From NCBI GenBank assembly GCA_041747435.1, contig JBGTFE010000095.1:1-44519 (forward strand): a stretch of DNA of 44,519 nt, in the 5' to 3' direction. Made by a program: the position numbers and the translations under genes. Position 1 is the first letter of the stretch. The number at the start of each line of letters is the position of its first letter. Source of the DNA: JBGTFE01 sp041747435 (GTDB lineage Bacteria; Acidobacteriota; Blastocatellia; Pyrinomonadales; Pyrinomonadaceae). Of this stretch, positions 1-8,300 are shown piece by piece. A model generated the notes under the pieces. The model searched no databases, was not told where the DNA came from, and was given only the letters and a program-made list of their open reading frames with translations.

Positions 1-273
1 GAGCTCGAAGAAGAAATCGGCGTAACGGCAGGAAAAATTGAGAAAATTACCGAATTTTATGTTTCGCCGGGTTTTTTGACCGAAAAAATGTACGTCTTTC
101 TAGCAAGCGATTTGCGCGATACCGAACAAAATCTCGAAGAAGATGAAATTCTCGAAATAGAACGCCTTTCTTTTCCTGAAGCCTTTGAAAAAATCAGGAG
201 CGGTGAAATTCAAGACGCGAAGACGATGATCGGTTTGATCTTCGCCGGCGTGCGTTTTGGCTACCGCTTTTAA
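1..273 (+). CDS. Nudix hydrolase, C-terminal part (5' end outside window)
   Basis: The reading frame is open from base 1 and ends at TAA 271-273. The first residues, ELEEEIGV, match the end of the Nudix box (REuxEExGu). The next residues, ending in YVSPGF and continuing into a strand-like stretch, resemble the segment after the box in ADP-ribose pyrophosphatase-type enzymes. Such enzymes hydrolyse nucleoside diphosphates linked to another moiety, using the box glutamates to bind metal. Only about 90 residues are visible, so the substrate cannot be told. An internal TTG or ATG near 76-88 is not a real start, because the box lies upstream of it. The rplM promoter begins 14 nt after the stop, so this gene ends before the ribosomal operon starts. 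Confidence 0.75.
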   Translation, partial: ELEEEIGVTAGKIEKITEFYVSPGFLTEKMYVFLASDLRDTEQNLEEDEILEIERLSFPEAFEKIRSGEIQDAKTMIGLIFAGVRFGYRF

Positions 274-287
274 TCGCCCGTCTTTGC

Positions 288-316
288 TTGACCGAAAATA
301 TCTTTTCCGATATTCT
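288..316 (+). promoter_or_regulatory. Sigma-70-type promoter of the rplM operon
   Basis: TTGACC (288-293) and TATTCT (311-316) are separated by exactly 17 nt, a near-consensus -35/-10 pair. It lies between the Nudix stop and rplM. Transcription would start near 323, giving a leader of about 37 nt. This also argues that in-frame codons upstream of 360 are not translated. Confidence 0.6.
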
Positions 317-359
317 ATCAGTTCGCTTTTTGGCGATTATTTTAAACAGAGAAGTCATT

Positions 360-803
360 ATGAGTACTTATTTTCCAAGCGGAAAGAATTTGGCGGAGAA
401 TCGCAAATGGTTCGTGGTCGATGCGAAAGGCAAAACTGTCGGACGTCTTGCGACGGAAGTTGCGCGGATCCTTTCCGGCAAAAACAATCCGGCTTACACG
501 CCATTTTTGGATATGGGCGATCACGTGATCGTCGTCAATGCCCGCCACGCGGTCTTCAAAGGGTCGAAAACGGAACAAAAACTTTACCGTCATCATACGC
601 ATTATCCCGGTGGTTTGAAAGAACTTACGGTTACGCAGATGCTCGAGAAAAAGCCGGAACGCATTTTGGAACTTGCGATAAAAGGGATGCTTCCGAAAAA
701 TAAACTCGGGAAAGCGATGGCAAAAAAATTGAAGGTTTATGCGGACGCGGATCATCGACATCCCGCGCAAAAACCGACATCGATCGAAATTGAAACAAAA
801 TAA
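360..803 (+). CDS. rplM: Ribosomal protein uL13
   Basis: This is a 147-residue protein, the usual length of bacterial L13, an early-assembling protein of the large subunit. It carries the family hallmarks WFVVDAKGKTVGRLAT near the N terminus, a central GDHVIVVNA, and MLPKNKLG toward the C terminus. The ATG at 360 is chosen over an in-frame TTG at 288 because the latter falls on the promoter's -35 box and adds residues not seen in L13. rpsI follows after 6 nt, the standard rplM-rpsI pair, so the two are probably co-translated. Confidence 0.97.
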   Translation: MSTYFPSGKNLAENRKWFVVDAKGKTVGRLATEVARILSGKNNPAYTPFLDMGDHVIVVNARHAVFKGSKTEQKLYRHHTHYPGGLKELTVTQMLEKKPERILELAIKGMLPKNKLGKAMAKKLKVYADADHRHPAQKPTSIEIETK

Positions 804-809
804 TTTTAT

Positions 810-1202
810 ATGGCAGACATTCAGTATTACGGAACCGGTCGCAGAAAGACATCAACGGCGCGAGTTTATCTTCGCCCGGGAAGTGGCGAAATCCAGGTAA
901 ATAAACGCGGTTTTGAAGAGTATTTTCCAAACGAGGCGCTGCGGATGATCATTAATCAGCCGCTTCGTTTGACGGAAACCGTCGGTAAATTCAACATTTT
1001 TGTGAATGTGGACGGCGGCGGAAGCGCAGGTCAAGCAGGCGCGGTTCGACATGGAATCACGCGCGCTTTGATGGAATTTAACGCCGACCTTCGTCCGGTC
1101 TTGAAAAAAGCGGGATTGGTTACGCGCGATCCGCGCCAGAAAGAACGTAAGAAATACGGACAGAAAGGCGCTAGAAAACGATTCCAGTTCTCGAAACGTT
1201 AA
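810..1202 (+). CDS. rpsI: Ribosomal protein uS9
   Basis: This 130-residue protein is the usual length for S9, a small-subunit head protein whose C-terminal tail reaches the P-site tRNA. It starts YYGTGRRKTSTARV and ends KKYGQKGARKRFQFSKR, the basic tail with terminal KR typical of S9. There is no clear Shine-Dalgarno sequence in the 6-nt gap after rplM, which suggests translational coupling. It lies in the rplM-rpsI-rpsB-tsf-pyrH-frr operon. Confidence 0.97.
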   Translation: MADIQYYGTGRRKTSTARVYLRPGSGEIQVNKRGFEEYFPNEALRMIINQPLRLTETVGKFNIFVNVDGGGSAGQAGAVRHGITRALMEFNADLRPVLKKAGLVTRDPRQKERKKYGQKGARKRFQFSKR

Positions 1203-1288
1203 TTTTTATAAACCATTGCCGCGGTTTGTTGGTTGAACATAAACGCCGGGGCGAGTACAAAAACCAATAAGGTAGGAGATTTTAAGTT
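1203..1288 (+). promoter_or_regulatory. Possible rpsB leader with alternative pairings
   Basis: In this 86-nt spacer the segment TTGGTT (1229-1234) can pair either with AACCA (1211-1215) or with AACCAA (1262-1267). The second pairing lies just before the strong ribosome-binding site GGTAGGAG (1271-1278). The two pairings exclude each other, which is the logic of a translational switch, but each helix is only 5-6 bp. No known rpsB leader motif was recognised. Confidence 0.2.
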
Positions 1289-2287
1289 TTGGCAAATGTT
1301 ACAATGAAAGAACTTCTGGAAGCGGGAGTTCACTTTGGACACCAAGTTCGCCGTTGGAATCCGAAAATGAAAGAATACATTTTCGGCGAGCGCAACGGCA
1401 TTTATATTATTGATCTGCAAAAAACGCAGAAACTTTTTCGCGACGCTTTAAATTATGTCACCGAGGCGCTAACTGAGCGTCCGAATATGAAAGTCCTGTT
1501 CGTTGGCACCAAACGCCAGGCGCAGGACGCGATCAAAGAAGAAGCCGAACGCGCGGGACAGTATTACATTAATAATCGGTGGCTCGGCGGCTTGATGACA
1601 AATTTTCAAACCGTTCAGCAATCAGTAAAGAAAATGAAGGACATCGAGGCGATGAAGGAAGACGGTCGCTTCGAAATGTTGACCAAAAAAGAACGCCTCG
1701 GACTCGAGCGGCAGCATGAAGGCTTGATGAAAAATCTTGCCGGAATCAAAGATATGACGCGCCTGCCGGACATGCTTTTCATCATCGACGTTCGTAAGGA
1801 AGAGATCGCGGTTGCCGAGGCAAATCGTTTGAATATTCCCGTCGTTGCCGTTGTCGATACAAACTGTTCACCCGAAGGTGTTGATCACGTGATTCCGGGA
1901 AATGACGACGCGCTCCGCGCGATCCGCCTTTTCGCATCACGCATCGCCGATGCGATCCTTGAAGGTCGAAACGTAGGAACTGAAGGATCGGGTGAGGAGA
2001 TTTCCGAAACATCGGATGAAGAAACCGGCGAAATTACGGGCGAGGAAACGCTCGAGCCGGAAACGGAATCTACGGATGAAACCGTTGAGACGTCGGAAGA
2101 AACCGAGATTGAGCCAACCGTTTCGGAAGAGGTTGAAGTACCGGACGCAGCCGATTCGCCGGAGGTTGTTTCTGAAGTCGAACCGAGCGGCTCGGAAGAT
2201 GTTGCGGAAATCGCGACTGCTCAGGACGACGAAGCTCCTGACGCCGAAAAGTCCGAAGAGGAAACGAACGAAGCGACCGCAAGTTAA
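1289..2287 (+). CDS. rpsB: Ribosomal protein uS2 with long acidic C-terminal tail
   Basis: Residues 1-227 form a complete S2: MKELLEAGVHFGHQ near the start, WNPKMKEYIFGERNGIYIIDL, NNRWLGGLMTNF, and the VVDTNCSPEGVDHVIPGNDDA block. S2 docks on the small subunit, helps S1 bind and is needed for translation initiation. Residues 228-332 are an added low-complexity tail built mainly of E, D, S and T with almost no basic residues. Ordinary S2 ends near 230-260 residues. The start is TTG at 1289, supported by GGTAGGAG at 1271-1278 and by the conserved N terminus. The reading frame is intact and the tail is not a frameshift product, since it ends at a clean TAA followed by a terminator-like hairpin. 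Confidence 0.96.
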   Translation: MANVTMKELLEAGVHFGHQVRRWNPKMKEYIFGERNGIYIIDLQKTQKLFRDALNYVTEALTERPNMKVLFVGTKRQAQDAIKEEAERAGQYYINNRWLGGLMTNFQTVQQSVKKMKDIEAMKEDGRFEMLTKKERLGLERQHEGLMKNLAGIKDMTRLPDMLFIIDVRKEEIAVAEANRLNIPVVAVVDTNCSPEGVDHVIPGNDDALRAIRLFASRIADAILEGRNVGTEGSGEEISETSDEETGEITGEETLEPETESTDETVETSEETEIEPTVSEEVEVPDAADSPEVVSEVEPSGSEDVAEIATAQDDEAPDAEKSEEETNEATAS

Positions 2288-2308
2288 TCAAATTTTTATA
2301 TCGCAGAG

Positions 2309-2352
2309 GCGCAGCTCCGATTCGTTTATTTTTAAACGGGCTGCGCTTTTTT
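2309..2352 (+). terminator. Terminator-like hairpin between rpsB and tsf
   Basis: GCGCAGC (2309-2315) pairs with GCTGCGC (2340-2346), with an inner CGTTTA/TAAACG helix, and is followed by six T residues (2347-2352). It has the full form of an intrinsic terminator. It sits inside an operon only 31 nt before tsf, so it probably acts as a partial terminator or attenuator. Confidence 0.65.
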
Positions 2353-2383
2353 CAAATTCATAAGGAAATTATTTGGAGTTAAT

Positions 2384-3046
2384 ATGGCAGAAGTTACAGC
2401 AAGTGCAGTAAAGTCCCTCCGCGAAAAGACCGGTGCGGGAATGGTAGATTGTAAGAATGCTTTGGTCGAAGCAAACGGAGACGAGACTCAAGCAGTCGAA
2501 ATTCTTCGAAAAAAAGGTATGGCAACGGCTGGGAAAAAAGCCGGACGCGTTACCGCCGAAGGCGTTGTTGGCTCATATATTCACATGGGCGGAAAGGTCG
2601 GCGTGTTGGTTGAGATCAATTGTGAAAGCGATTTCGTCGCGCGCGGCGAAGAATTTCAGCAGCTCGTCAAAGACGTAGCGATGCACGTCGCGGCAACCGA
2701 TCCGCGCTATTTACGCCGCGAAGAAGTTCCGGCGAGCGAGCTCGATAAGGAACGTGAAATTTTGATGGAACAGCTCAAAAACGATCCGAAAAACGCGAGC
2801 AAACCGGAAGACGTTTTGAACAAGATTATCGAAGGGCGTTTGAACAAATTTTATGAAGAGAACGTTTTGCTCGATCAGCCGTTTGTAAAAGATCCGAGCA
2901 AAACCGTCGGCGAATTGGTAGCGGAAAAAATCGGGTCGATCAAGGAAAATATTGCGATTCGACGCTTTACGCGCTATAAAATGGGCGAAGGTATCGAAAA
3001 ACGACAAGACGATTTCGCGGCTGAAGTCGCCTCGATGGTCGGGTAA
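2384..3046 (+). CDS. tsf: Elongation factor Ts
   Basis: EF-Ts is the nucleotide exchange factor for EF-Tu. The 220-residue protein opens with a UBA-like domain (VKSLREKTGAGMVDCKNAL, about residues 9-27) and has the exchange-site motif CESDFVARGEEF, the counterpart of the TDFVA motif that contacts EF-Tu. It is shorter than the roughly 280-residue E. coli protein but longer than the short Thermus form, with one core repeat reduced. GGAG lies about 7 nt before the ATG. The rpsB-tsf-pyrH-frr order is conserved in many bacteria. Confidence 0.97.
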   Translation: MAEVTASAVKSLREKTGAGMVDCKNALVEANGDETQAVEILRKKGMATAGKKAGRVTAEGVVGSYIHMGGKVGVLVEINCESDFVARGEEFQQLVKDVAMHVAATDPRYLRREEVPASELDKEREILMEQLKNDPKNASKPEDVLNKIIEGRLNKFYEENVLLDQPFVKDPSKTVGELVAEKIGSIKENIAIRRFTRYKMGEGIEKRQDDFAAEVASMVG

Positions 3047-3051
3047 GATCT

Positions 3052-3133
3052 AATTCCAGATTCCAAATTTCAAATTCTACATTGGTGAACCCATTTTTTT
3101 AATCTGAAATATGGAATCTGGAATCTGGAATAT
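3052..3133. repeat. Inverted GGAATNT heptamer repeat before pyrH
   Basis: The right arm holds three 7-nt units in phase: GGAATCT (3113-3119), GGAATCT (3120-3126) and GGAATAT (3127-3133). The left arm (3052-3078) is the approximate reverse complement. Together they can fold into a long imperfect hairpin that ends 4 nt before the pyrH start codon. The same family recurs near 20100, 25100 and 32450. Confidence 0.8.
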
Positions 3134-3137
3134 AGTT

Positions 3138-3863
3138 ATGGCTTACAAACGCATATTACTGAAGATCTCCGGCGAAGCGCTGATGGGCGAGCAGAATTAC
3201 GGCATTGATACGGCTGTCGCGCAATCGGTCGCCGAAGAGATCAGAGCTGTTCAGCAGCTTGGTGTCGAAGTCGCTATCGTAGTCGGCGGCGGAAATATTT
3301 TTCGCGGTGTTTCAAAAAGTGCGGGGAATATGGACCGTTCGAGCGCCGATTATATCGGCATGCTCGCCACCGTAATGAACGCCGTCGTTTTGCAGGATGC
3401 GCTCGAAAAAATCAATGTTTTCACACGCGTTTTATCGGCGATCGATATTCCGCAGCTTGCCGAATCTTTCATTCGCCGCCGCGCGATCCGTCATCTCGAA
3501 AAAGGACGCGTTGTAATTTTTGCAGCCGGCACCGGAAATCCATTCTTTACGACGGACTCCGCCGCCGCCTTGCGCGCTTTGGAAATCAAAGCCGACATAA
3601 TTCTGAAGGGTACAAAGGTTGACGGCGTTTATTCGGCTGATCCGGTTACAAATCCGAGCGCGACGCGCTTTACCGACATTTCTTATCAACAGGTTTTGGA
3701 GAAACAACTAAAGGTGATGGACGCCTCGTCAATTTCGCTTTGCATGGACAATAATTTGCCGATAATGGTTTTTGATATGCGCGAAAAGGGCAACATTGTA
3801 AAGGCTGTGCAGGGCGACCTGTCTATCGGAACCATCGTCACGGTCGGGGCTCAAGGTCAATAA
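3138..3863 (+). CDS. pyrH: UMP kinase
   Basis: UMP kinase makes UDP from UMP and ATP in pyrimidine nucleotide synthesis. It is a hexamer of the amino acid kinase fold. The 241-residue length equals the E. coli enzyme. Visible motifs are KRILLKISGEAL at the start, VVGGGNIFRG, DYIGMLATVMNA, and the nucleotide-site region FFTTDSAAALRALE. ATG 3138 is chosen because the nine in-frame codons upstream are GGAATNT repeat sequence and carry no family similarity. No usual Shine-Dalgarno sequence is present. The repeat itself supplies the purine-rich GGAAT stretches upstream of the start, so translation may depend on it or on coupling. Confidence 0.96.
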   Translation: MAYKRILLKISGEALMGEQNYGIDTAVAQSVAEEIRAVQQLGVEVAIVVGGGNIFRGVSKSAGNMDRSSADYIGMLATVMNAVVLQDALEKINVFTRVLSAIDIPQLAESFIRRRAIRHLEKGRVVIFAAGTGNPFFTTDSAAALRALEIKADIILKGTKVDGVYSADPVTNPSATRFTDISYQQVLEKQLKVMDASSISLCMDNNLPIMVFDMREKGNIVKAVQGDLSIGTIVTVGAQGQ

Positions 3864-3886
3864 ATTAAGATTCATAAAGGTGAAAT

Positions 3887-4447
3887 ATGAGTGTAGATAA
3901 TTTATTAAAAGAAACGAAACCAAAAATGGACGCCGTGGTCGAGGATTTGAAGCGCAAATTATCGAACGTGCGAACGGGGAGAGCATCCATTGGATTGCTC
4001 GACGGGATTATTGTCGATTATTACGGCACGCCTACACCACTAAACCAGATGGCTTCGGTGAATGTACCCGAACCTCAGCTTTTGACCGTTCAGCCGTGGG
4101 ACGCAACTCAGGTCGGAGCGATCGAGAAAGCTATCAATGCCGCGAATCTCGGCTTAAATCCATCGAATGACGGAAAAATGATCCGTTTACCGATTCCGCC
4201 GCTTACCGAAGAACGCCGCAAACAAATGGCAAAACAGGTTCACGAAATTGCGGAAGAACATAAGATCGCGGTTCGTAATATCAGACACGCTTCAAACGAC
4301 AATTTGAAACGAATGCTCAAAGACAAAGAGGTTTCCGAGGACGATGAGCGCTACGGACTTGACGAAGTTCAAAAATTGACCAATACGACCACCGGAACGA
4401 TTGATGAGCTTGCCAAAAATAAGGAACACGAGATAATGAGTGTTTAG
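3887..4447 (+). CDS. frr: Ribosome recycling factor
   Basis: RRF acts with EF-G to split the ribosome after termination. The 186-residue protein matches the normal length. Hallmarks are KRKLSNVRTGRAS, DYYGTPTPLNQMA, the central VPEPQLLTVQPWD and LTEERRKQMAKQVHEIAEEHK. AAGGTG lies about 6 nt before the ATG. It is the last gene of the operon and is followed by a short heptamer repeat and a terminator hairpin. Confidence 0.97.
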   Translation: MSVDNLLKETKPKMDAVVEDLKRKLSNVRTGRASIGLLDGIIVDYYGTPTPLNQMASVNVPEPQLLTVQPWDATQVGAIEKAINAANLGLNPSNDGKMIRLPIPPLTEERRKQMAKQVHEIAEEHKIAVRNIRHASNDNLKRMLKDKEVSEDDERYGLDEVQKLTNTTTGTIDELAKNKEHEIMSV

Positions 4448-4452
4448 TTTTC

Positions 4453-4480
4453 GTGGATAGTGGATCGTAAATAGGAAAAT
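4453..4480. repeat. GTGGATN heptamer repeat after frr
   Basis: Four degenerate 7-nt units lie in register: GTGGATA (4453-4459), GTGGATC (4460-4466), GTAAATA (4467-4473) and GGAAAAT (4474-4480). It is a short member of the period-7 repeat class seen at several other places in this window. It overlaps the left arm of the following terminator. Confidence 0.5.
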
Positions 4481-4515
4481 CGTGAAATAGAGTTTGTTCT
4501 TCTATTCACGATTTT
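4477..4515. terminator. Bidirectional terminator between frr and the LolA-like gene
   Basis: AAAATCGTGAAATAG (4477-4491) pairs with CTATTCACGATTTT (4502-4515), with one bulged A. U-rich sequence follows on the plus strand and a T-rich stretch follows on the minus strand. It separates two convergent genes and can serve both. Confidence 0.75.
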
Positions 4516-4527
4516 TATTTGGAGAAA

Positions 4528-5277
4528 TTAGTTCAAAGTAAATACATCATCCGCAATCGCTTTATTTACCGAGATCTCTTTCGCCTTAAAGTTTGAATAC
4601 ATCGTAAATTGTCCGAGGTCAAAACGCTGCGAATATTTCTCGGGTATGAAAATTCCTTCGACCTCCTTCAGCTTATCGATCTCGACCGCGGTCGTAATTT
4701 CCCGTCCGTTAAAATCATATTTTGCGGTGTAACTCTTTATTTGTGCGGTTTTCTCGTCAAGAAAAAAATCTGTGTAATAGCCTTCCGGCGAAGTGATCCT
4801 GAAGCCGAGTTTTTTGTTTTTGTCCGGCAATTCAGCGACGGAATAACCTTTTTCGTCGATCTTCGGAAGAAGCGGAAGACCGAGACGGTTCAGCGGCGGA
4901 AGCTGGAAGCTGGGAACCGAAGAATACGTATTAACGCCATCGTAAACCTGCTTGAACGACTGAATCGGCACAACGACTTCCAAACGATATTTTTCGCCCG
5001 AAAAGATCATCGCGAATGAGCCGTTCATCACTTGAGTCGGCGAGCCCGAAACCTCTGCGGTCCCGATAACCGATAAAGTTTTCATACTCCTAAAATTCTC
5101 GCCGCCATGTGCCGCGAGTGCCGCTTTCGCCAGTTCCATAGGCGTTGAGGTCTTAGAAATTATGGCGGTTGCTGCTGCCGCTTTTATCTTTTCATTTGTC
5201 TTTTGTTTGTCGTCTTTCTGAGCAAACGCGCCGCTTGCTAAAACAAAAATAAGCAGTAAGATCGGATAATTTTTCAT
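4528..5277 (-). CDS. Secreted LolA-like protein of unknown function
   Basis: This 249-residue protein has a clear signal peptide ending in GAFA before QKDD. After a short charged linker, residues from about 45 on (MELAKAALAAHGG) lead into alternating strands such as GSFAMIFSGEKYRLEVV and SYTAKYDFNGREI. This pattern, and the phrase GIFIPEKYSQRF near the end, resembles the half-barrel fold of LolA/outer-membrane lipoprotein-sorting proteins, which hold lipid. No lipobox is present, so it is predicted to be a soluble periplasmic protein. It is transcribed alone, with terminators on both sides. The function is unknown and the fold assignment is inference. Confidence 0.7.
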   Translation of the reverse strand: MKNYPILLLIFVLASGAFAQKDDKQKTNEKIKAAAATAIISKTSTPMELAKAALAAHGGENFRSMKTLSVIGTAEVSGSPTQVMNGSFAMIFSGEKYRLEVVVPIQSFKQVYDGVNTYSSVPSFQLPPLNRLGLPLLPKIDEKGYSVAELPDKNKKLGFRITSPEGYYTDFFLDEKTAQIKSYTAKYDFNGREITTAVEIDKLKEVEGIFIPEKYSQRFDLGQFTMYSNFKAKEISVNKAIADDVFTLN

Positions 5278-5310
5278 ATTACTTTCGAATCAAATGTATT
5301 GACCAAATAA

Positions 5311-5322
5311 TGTAGCGCTACA
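5311..5322. promoter_or_regulatory. 12-bp palindrome upstream of the LolA-like gene
   Basis: TGTAGCGCTACA is a perfect 12-bp palindrome 34 nt upstream of the minus-strand ATG at 5277. Its place in the promoter region suits an operator for a dimeric regulator. A second copy was not noticed in the window, so the role is a guess. Confidence 0.3.
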
Positions 5323-5336
5323 AAATACGTAAAGAA

Positions 5337-5363
5337 AAGGACAAATGTTTAGTTTTTGTCCTT
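5337..5363 (-). terminator. Terminator of the outer-membrane protein gene
   Basis: AAGGACAAA (5337-5345) and TTTGTCCTT (5355-5363) form a 9-bp stem with a 9-nt loop. On the minus strand the stem is followed by TTTTCTTT. It lies about 30 nt past the stop of the large beta-barrel gene. Confidence 0.75.
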
Positions 5364-5391
5364 CTCTTAGTTTAGAAATGATTTGCACCGT

Positions 5392-8300
5392 TTACCAGCT
5401 AAACCGCATTTGCAGCTCGACGCGACGATTGCCGGAGTTTCCGCCACCGCCGCCGAACCCAAATCCGCCCGCGGTAGAAGTCGATTGTCCAAAACGGCTC
5501 GAGCTCAAGCTCCCGATCGGAGTATTCAAGTTAACGTTATTCAACAAATTCGAAACCTGTATGCTGAACGTCAGATTATACGGATTGTCAGAGCCGCTTC
5601 CGGCGCCGCCAAATCCACCCGGTCCGACCATGACCGCCCCGCCGCCGCGGTTACCTCCGCCACTACCGCCTCCGCGATTTCCTCCGCCGCGATTGCCGCC
5701 GCCGGTTGTTTGTCCGCCCTGCGGATTTTGATCGGTTTTCGCGACGTCTTTCTTAGCGCCGCCAAAACCAAAGGTTCGGCTGAAATTCATATTGACGCTA
5801 AAAAATGATGGTCCCCTGCCGTAATTCCGTGGAATTGTGGCATTTACATCGGAAACGCCGTTGAGACTGCAGAATGAATTCGTCAATCCGGTGTCGTTAC
5901 AGCGTGCATTCAATTGTGCGAAGCTCGGACGTTCGTTGAAAAGCAGATCGCCATTAAGATCCTGACCGAGCGTAATATTAAATGGCGCGCCCGATCGCGC
6001 GATTATGAATGGATTGACTCGCACCGCCCACGGAAGGGTTAGGGAACCGCCGATAAAGAAATTATGCCTGATATCGAGGAACGAACTCCCATATTCGTCG
6101 CTCAAATCATAAGAATACGCCGGAAAACTTCCTGCGCCGTCCGAGTCACTCTTCGCAAATCCGAGGCGGTAATTTCCGAAAAGCGAGATATTCCGGCTCA
6201 TCGTCGAACGAAAATTCACGATCACTTGATGCTGATCCAATGTGCCGGTTGATTCATATTGATTTACGTTACCGAGCGTCGGAATCGGTCTGACCGCGCC
6301 TGCGCAGTTATTTGCGGTAAGACAGACCGGTGCGTTGACGTTGCGCGAGCGCAGCAAATTATTTATCTTCGAGCCGATATAGAATACTGCCATCGTTGTC
6401 TTAAACGGCAACTGACGCTCAAATCCGACCGCGCCTTGAATCGTATAAGGCGATTTCAAGTCGTTCGCGATCCGCCGAATCGTACTCGTAAACGGTACCG
6501 CCGCTGTAATTTGCGCGATTGTCGGAAGATTTGTTACGCCATTGAGTGTAAAAACCGGCTGGCTCAGCAAAGTGATCGCAGCCGCGCGTCGGACCGGATC
6601 TGTTTCGTTTGCCGAAAGATTAAAGTTCACTTGCTGTGTGCCGTCAAAACGATTAGCCTGCAAAGTAAAATTTTCACTAAAACGATCGTAAAACAAACCG
6701 ATTCCGCCGCGGAAAACAGTTTTTGGCTGCTTCGCTCCGCCTGCGCCGGGCGACCATGCGACACTAAAACGGGGCGCAAAATTGAAATTACTGCTTATAT
6801 TTGTTTGATTTTCATAGCGTAGCCCGAAACCGAGCGTTAAATCGGGACGCACCCGCCAATCGTCCGAAACAAACACGCCGACATCGAATCTTGAAACGTC
6901 CGCGAGCGGATTTCCGGTCGTAATCGCAAACTGTATCGGATTGTAGCGCGCATCGGCAGCACCGAGGAGTTTCGCGCGATATTGTTCGATGGGCGAAACG
7001 AGCCCGTCGGCGTCAAGATCAAACGGATCGCCGGGCGCGAAAAATCCCGCAAACGTGAACGAGCCGCCGAAATTCGATTCAGAGCGGTCCGTTACCGAAA
7101 CTCCGCGCAGTCGAAAACCAAATTTGACCGAATGTTCATTTTTCTTACCAAGAGCGGTGGTTGTATAATTCTGCAGTTCCCAGCTACGATCCTTTGTGAA
7201 ATTCAACCCGATCTGTGCACCACCGCCCACGAATGCCGAGGCAACGCTTACGGTAGGAATAGAGTTGTCGCCCTCCACCTCGCGATTTCTAAACTCATAT
7301 TGAAATCGCGTTTCGTTGATGGTTTTCGGATTGACGATCCACGTTTCTGTTAGACGAACATTGTGTTCCGAAGTCGTCGTCGCATAACCGCGGCTCGGCA
7401 GCGAAAGATCGCCGATTCCTTGATTATCGACCGTAAAACGGGTGAAGCTGTAGCGCGCGATCAACGTATTCGAATCATTTAATTGGTAGTCAAATCGCGG
7501 ACTGATAGATAGGCGCCGGTTCGGAACCGTAAATTCTTCGCGGAACGGTACGATGTTAAATGCCGAATTAAGGACTAAGGCGTTGACTATCGCGGTATTG
7601 TCCACTTCACGATTGCTGACATCGAGAAAAAATGATGACTTGTTTTTCTTGATCGGACCGCTCAAATTTCCGCCGTAAAATCTGGTTTGGCTCGACGCGC
7701 GATTTAACGCAAACGGATTACGGGAGTTCAGACTTTCGTCATTGAAGTTCATAAAAGCCTGTCCGCGCCATTTATCGGAACCCGGCTTCGTTAAAATCTC
7801 GATTCGTCCAAAGCCGAGTCGATCGTATTCCGCCGAAAAAGGATTTTGGTTGATTCGGATTTCGCGAATCGCTTCCTTCGGTGGAATTCTTCCGCCCGTG
7901 AAACCGTCGATGTAGATCTGTCCGCCGTTAGGACCAGCGGAAGGTCCGGCTAGTGCCATCAAAGCGGCTTCCAGCTCATCCGGGTCGTCAGGCAACGCTT
8001 CCAAATCTTTTCCTTTCAAGACAGTTGCGCTTTGATTCGCGTCCGAATCGGTGCTGATCTCGCGATCAGTCGAAACTTCGACTTCTTCCTGAACTTCTTC
8101 GACCGACATTGCCACGATCAATTCCGTACGCTCACCCGTCGTGACTTCGATTTCGGCGTTCTCGTAAAGCGCAAATTTCGGCGCGACGACACGAATCGTG
8201 TATTTTCCGGGAGCCAAGCCGCTGATCGTAAATGCGCCCTGACCATTGGTTACGGTACTTTTTTCTTTTGCTTTCGCATCGACCGCAATAACATTTGCAC

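Noticed and set aside
288..359. N-terminal extension of L13 from TTG 288
   Set aside because: The stretch contains the operon promoter and adds residues not found in L13.
257..703. Open frame overlapping rplM in another frame
   Set aside because: It has no family similarity and is fully covered by the conserved rplM frame.
5345..5808. Proline- and alanine-rich open frames on the plus strand
   Set aside because: They are shadows of the Gly/Asn/Arg-rich stretch of the outer-membrane protein gene on the other strand.
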